The notes under the pieces: generated by a model
What the model saw: only the letters and a program-made list of their open reading frames with translations
What the model was told of the DNA's origin: nothing
The model's database searches: none
Assembly: GCA_028065725.1 (NCBI GenBank)
Contig: JAPTVL010000431.1
Span: 1 to 9,496, forward strand
Source: Betaproteobacteria bacterium
GTDB taxonomy: Bacteria; Pseudomonadota; Gammaproteobacteria; Burkholderiales; Rhodocyclaceae
Length of the DNA: 9,496 bases
Reading direction: 5' to 3'
Part shown: positions 6,824 to 9,496 of the stretch, in pieces
Layout: each line of letters begins with the position of its first letter
How positions within the stretch are numbered: the first letter of the stretch is position 1
Translations under genes and position numbers: made by a program

Positions 6824-6865
6824 GGCTGAATCTCCTGGAATTCTTTTTTGGGCGGGGGCGGGCGG

Positions 6866-7630
6866 CTAGAGGCTGTTACGCCGTGCGCGCTCGATATCCA
6901 TGACATAGCGCTGCAGCCTGGCCGCCATGTCGTTGGGCAGGTCGATGAATTTGCAGCCCAGGCGGGTCTGAAAGGCGCCGTTATGCAGGCGTATCTGAGC
7001 CGAATTGCATACCTCCAGCGTGGTGACGATCGGGTCGATCTCGGGCAGCAGCAGCTTGCAGCCGGCCAGAGTCCGTCCGGTTTCCATGCCGAGGCGCCCG
7101 CCGCTTTCGGCTATAGCCACGCCGCCGCAGCCGATGTCCACGATGTGGGCGGTGATCGGGTCCGGATCGTCCGCCGACATCGAGGGCACGATGCACTTGA
7201 CCGGATTGGCGATCGGCATCGGCACCCTGAAGTGCTCGCGGCGCTGCAGACGGACTATCGACTTGGGCAAGGCGATGCGCAGCGCCGGCAGCTTTTCGTA
7301 TTCGCACAGCGTCACCGGGCCGGTGACAAACGAAATGGACACGCCGTCGAGCTGGGCAATGAAATCCGCTCCCTTTCCGCTCATCAGGTTCTGGTTGAGC
7401 GCATCGCCGGGCGCGGCGTCGAGAATCAGCGTGTTGCTGGCCTCGTTTACCGCCAGCACCGAGGTAACGACAATCTCCCGGCTGCCATGCAGATCAAGGT
7501 TGACCAGCAGCTTGCGTTTCTGGATCGCGCGCAGCTGGAACAGAATGTCCGCGCGCGAAAGCAGGGTGTAACGGGCCAGGAAATCGTCGTGTTCGGCAGC
7601 GGAAGGGGCGTGTTGCGAATTGGGATGCAT
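6866..7630 (-). CDS. YcgR-like PilZ-domain protein, probable c-di-GMP flagellar brake
   Basis: YcgR-type proteins bind c-di-GMP through a C-terminal PilZ domain and then slow or bias the flagellar motor. The 254-residue protein has an N-terminal beta-rich YcgR-like domain (about 15-120) and a PilZ domain (about 126-245). The PilZ RxxxR motif is R131-EHF-R135 (in LQRREHFRVP). The second motif reads DIGCGG (165-170), so the usual Ser of (D/N)xSxxG is Gly. The protein ends with GCKFIDL and MAARLQRYVMDIERARR, as is typical of the family. It starts 5 bp after the flhX-like stop without a clear ribosome site, so translation is probably coupled. Genomic company (export genes upstream, cheV downstream) supports a motility role. 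I am fairly sure of the domain and less sure of the exact function. Confidence 0.88.
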   Translation of the reverse strand: MHPNSQHAPSAAEHDDFLARYTLLSRADILFQLRAIQKRKLLVNLDLHGSREIVVTSVLAVNEASNTLILDAAPGDALNQNLMSGKGADFIAQLDGVSISFVTGPVTLCEYEKLPALRIALPKSIVRLQRREHFRVPMPIANPVKCIVPSMSADDPDPITAHIVDIGCGGVAIAESGGRLGMETGRTLAGCKLLLPEIDPIVTTLEVCNSAQIRLHNGAFQTRLGCKFIDLPNDMAARLQRYVMDIERARRNSL

Positions 7631-7635
7631 ACTGA

Positions 7636-7929
7636 TCAGGCGTGAGGATTCGGAAGCGCCGGCTTGTCGGCCTCTTCCAGGTGATAGAGCCAGGCCAGCA
7701 GTTCGGCCACGGCGATGTATAACTGGGGCGGGATATGGCTGTCGAGGTCGATCTGCATCAACAGCGCAAGCAACTCGCGTGATTCGTGGACATACACGCC
7801 GGATGCGCGCGCCCGCTCGATGATGGTATCGGCCAGGATGCCGCGCCCCATGGCGACCACGCGCGGCGCACCGTCGCCTTCGCGGTAGGCGATCGCGGCC
7901 GCGGCGCGCTGCTTGTCAGGCATCGCCAT
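7636..7929 (-). CDS. Stand-alone FlhB C-terminal-domain-like protein (FlhX / EscU family)
   Basis: The 97-residue protein resembles only the cytoplasmic C-terminal subdomain of FlhB/YscU, the export-gate component that switches substrate specificity. The visible pattern is AIAYREGDGAPRVVAMGRG (13-31), then IIERARASGVYVHESRELLALL, then IPPQLYIAVAELLAWLYHL, which follows the FlhB region just after the autocleavage site. There are no transmembrane segments and no NPTH cleavage motif, so it corresponds to the part released by FlhB cleavage. ATG 7929 overlaps the 3' end of the fliK-like gene by 14 bp; AAGGTGG six bases upstream supports this start over the in-frame ATG 7923. Such small FlhB-like proteins are known as FlhX/FhlX and can partly replace the FlhB C-terminal domain in some bacteria. 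The role here is inferred. Confidence 0.87.
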   Translation of the reverse strand: MAMPDKQRAAAAIAYREGDGAPRVVAMGRGILADTIIERARASGVYVHESRELLALLMQIDLDSHIPPQLYIAVAELLAWLYHLEEADKPALPNPHA

Positions 7930-8980
7930 CGCGTTCCACCTTCAGGGTGTTGAGCGTGCAGCCCGCTGCCCTCAGCTGTTCGATCAGGCGGCCCTGGTTT
8001 TGCTGCAGCAGGGGCTGGGTTGCCGGCTGTTCCGGCGTCATCCGGATGCTGAACGCCTGCTGCGCATCGAGCCTGATATGCACGTTCACGGTGCCGAGTC
8101 GCGGCAGCGTGAGTTTGAGGCGGGATTCCCAGCCTGCACCTGCCTCGTCGGCGGTGTGGTCATGCGCCGGATCGGTTTCATGGCGCAACTGCCACTCCAG
8201 CGCCTGTCCCGGCCACACCTCGCCGCGCCAGACGAACTGCGGCGATTCCAGTACCTGCAACTGCTGCGACAGCAGGGCGTGCATCGGGTTGAGCGGCTTC
8301 GGCGCGGCCGTTTCCGCCGCGTCGAGCAGGGCCAGCGCGCTGGCAGGGCTGGCGGTAGCGCGGGAAGCTTCGGCCGATGCCTGCCGGTTTTGCGGTTCCT
8401 GCATCAGGCCATCGAGGCTGTCCTGGCCGACCGCCCAGTTGGCCAGGTGCGACTCGTAAAACAGTCCGCTGCGGACCAGCGCAGTGCGCAGCGCAATCGC
8501 GAGCATGGCCGGATTCGTCGTCGGCTGGTCGAGCAGGGGGCCGGGAGGGGTGACCGTGGGCAGGGCGCTGCGCCCCGGCAGCTGTTGCGCCAGGTCGCTC
8601 AGCAGGCGGGCGGTCTGGCTCAACTGCGGCGCATCGCTGTCGGCGGTTTCAGGGTTTGCGAGCAGAAACACCGGCTGCGGCATGTGGCCGGCAAAGCGCA
8701 GGCGCAGCGTGTCGCCGGGCGCGGTCTCGCGGGGCAGGCGCATCGCAACAATCTGTCCCTCGATGTCGATCAGCGCAATGCCCTTGGCGAGGCTCTTCAC
8801 CTGGCCGGTCAGCGTCTGGCCCATGGCCAAATGTTCGAATGCGGAGCGCGGCGCGGCCTGGTCGCGCTCGGTGGCATTCAGTACCGGCTGGACCCCCACC
8901 ATCCCGGACACAGACCGGCCCGCGGTGTCCGGCGTGGGCGGGACATCCAGAATGCGGGCCAGATACTGAACCGGGAACAT
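7916..8980 (-). CDS. FliK-like protein with C-terminal Flg_hook domain
   Basis: FliK measures hook length and its C-terminal domain touches FlhB to switch export from hook to filament substrates. This 354-residue protein has an N-terminal globular part (about 50-110) with GQTLTGQVKSLAKGIALIDI and PGDTLRLRF. A Pro/Ala/Gln-rich middle (about 110-230) follows. The C-terminal Flg_hook-like domain (about 255-350) contains WESRLKLTLPRLGTVNVHIRL (284-304), QQNQGRLIEQLRAAGCTL (326-343) and ends LKVERDGDA. It starts 11 bp after fliT with no clear ribosome site and overlaps the FlhB-like gene by 14 bp. A classical fliK often follows fliJ, which runs off the left edge, so this may be a second FliK paralogue rather than the main hook ruler. 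For that reason no firm symbol is given. Confidence 0.82.
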   Translation of the reverse strand: MFPVQYLARILDVPPTPDTAGRSVSGMVGVQPVLNATERDQAAPRSAFEHLAMGQTLTGQVKSLAKGIALIDIEGQIVAMRLPRETAPGDTLRLRFAGHMPQPVFLLANPETADSDAPQLSQTARLLSDLAQQLPGRSALPTVTPPGPLLDQPTTNPAMLAIALRTALVRSGLFYESHLANWAVGQDSLDGLMQEPQNRQASAEASRATASPASALALLDAAETAAPKPLNPMHALLSQQLQVLESPQFVWRGEVWPGQALEWQLRHETDPAHDHTADEAGAGWESRLKLTLPRLGTVNVHIRLDAQQAFSIRMTPEQPATQPLLQQNQGRLIEQLRAAGCTLNTLKVERDGDA

Positions 8981-8991
8981 AAGGGCAGGCG

Positions 8992-9321
8992 TCAGGCCCG
9001 CTGCGCGCCGTAAGCCTCGACGCCGCGCTGTCCGCTGCGCGTCATGCTCAGGCGCTGCTGCAACTCGTGCAGGCGCGGCTCGGTCAGCGCGCGGATCTGG
9101 GCGTCGTTTTTCAGGATGGTGCGGATGATCGCCACCTTGGTGCGCTGCTCGGTTTCGCTCAGCGGAATCGGCGCCGCCTGCATCAGGCTGCCGACATAGC
9201 GCTGGCAGCGCTGCTCGAGTTCGGCCATGTCATCCCATTCGCCCTGGCGGGCGGCGTTCAGCATGGTGCCGGTGAGTTCTGAGAGCGATTCGTAGGTGCT
9301 GAGCATTTCGTTGCTGGTCAT
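8992..9321 (-). CDS. fliT: FliT, export chaperone for the filament cap FliD
   Basis: FliT binds FliD and delivers it to the export gate; in enterobacteria it also inhibits FlhDC. The 109 residues are predicted to be nearly all helical, with the FliT pattern YESLSELTGTMLNAARQGEWDDMAELE (10-36). Cys39 lies shortly after (EQRCQRYVGSL), and ILKNDAQIRALTEP (69-82) is like the hydrophobic helix that binds FliD/FlhA. The start is supported by GGAGA five bases before ATG 9321, 13 bp after the fliS stop. Sequence identity in this family is low, so position next to fliS carries much of the weight. Confidence 0.88.
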   Translation of the reverse strand: MTSNEMLSTYESLSELTGTMLNAARQGEWDDMAELEQRCQRYVGSLMQAAPIPLSETEQRTKVAIIRTILKNDAQIRALTEPRLHELQQRLSMTRSGQRGVEAYGAQRA

Positions 9322-9334
9322 GGCGGTCTCCGAA

Positions 9335-9496
9335 TCAGGCGGCGATGGAATGGTGGCTGGGTTGGGGGGCGGTGGTGTGGCCCGGAGTGCCGATCTGCTG
9401 CCAGGCTTCGTGCAGATCGCGCAGCAGGCCCAGCACTTCTTCCAGCGGCGCGGTCTGGTTGTTGACGTGGGCCAGCATCAGGCGCTGGTTCATATA
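9335..9496 (-). CDS. fliS: FliS, flagellin export chaperone (3' end only)
   Basis: FliS binds the C-terminus of flagellin in the cytoplasm, prevents premature polymerisation and guides it to FlhA. Only the last 53 residues are present; the 5' part lies past the right edge. The visible part opens with YMNQRLMLAHVNN, followed by LEEVLGLLRDLHEAWQQI, the last helices typical of FliS. It ends with a short variable tail rich in Pro, His and Thr (TPGHTTAPQPSHHSIAA). The partial gene stops 13 bp before fliT, the usual fliST order, and fliD would be expected upstream outside the window. Confidence 0.93.
   Translation of the reverse strand, partial: YMNQRLMLAHVNNQTAPLEEVLGLLRDLHEAWQQIGTPGHTTAPQPSHHSIAA

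Noticed and set aside
6850..6865. G-rich plus-strand run before cheV (GGGCGGGGGCGGGCGG) as a G-quadruplex.
   Set aside because: The last run has only two Gs and the tract is short; in a GC-rich genome this is weak evidence, and no function can be tied to it.

Overview
The window is a flagellar and chemotaxis gene cluster from a GC-rich proteobacterium. The gene set and order suggest a betaproteobacterium: fliE diverges from fliFGHIJ, and a fliS-fliT-fliK-like-flhX-pilZ-cheV string lies beside it. No rRNA, tRNA or genus-diagnostic gene is present, so finer placement is not possible from sequence alone.

Left part (1-5183, minus strand): fliF, fliG, fliH, fliI and the first half of fliJ, read from right to left. 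They encode the MS ring, the rotor switch protein and the ATPase complex (FliH/FliI/FliJ) of the flagellar type III export apparatus. Most junctions are tight (8-bp fliF/fliG overlap, TAATG at fliH/fliI, 25 bp before fliJ). The exception is a 240-bp gap between fliG and fliH. That gap holds an imperfect inverted-repeat element with a large internal hairpin; one arm of the element forms the apparent start of fliH.

Centre (5184-5863): a 241-bp divergent control region separates fliF from fliE on the plus strand. It carries a perfect sigma-28-type -10 octamer facing fliF, a weak GG-N10-GC sigma-54-like element before fliE, and two inverted copies of a 14-nt motif. fliE encodes the MS ring-rod junction protein. 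It converges on cheV across about 100 bp containing two hairpins.

Right part (5864-9496, minus strand): fliS (3' end), fliT, a FliK-like Flg_hook protein, a stand-alone FlhB C-terminal-like protein (FlhX type), a YcgR-like PilZ protein and cheV, probably one transcript. FliS and FliT are export chaperones. The FliK-like and FlhB-C-like pair resembles the partners of the export specificity switch. The PilZ protein is a candidate c-di-GMP flagellar brake. CheV is a CheW-receiver coupling protein.

Most of the window is conventional flagellar biology. The two parts most worth a second look are the repeat element between fliG and fliH, with its effect on the fliH start, and the translationally coupled FliK-like/FlhX pair.
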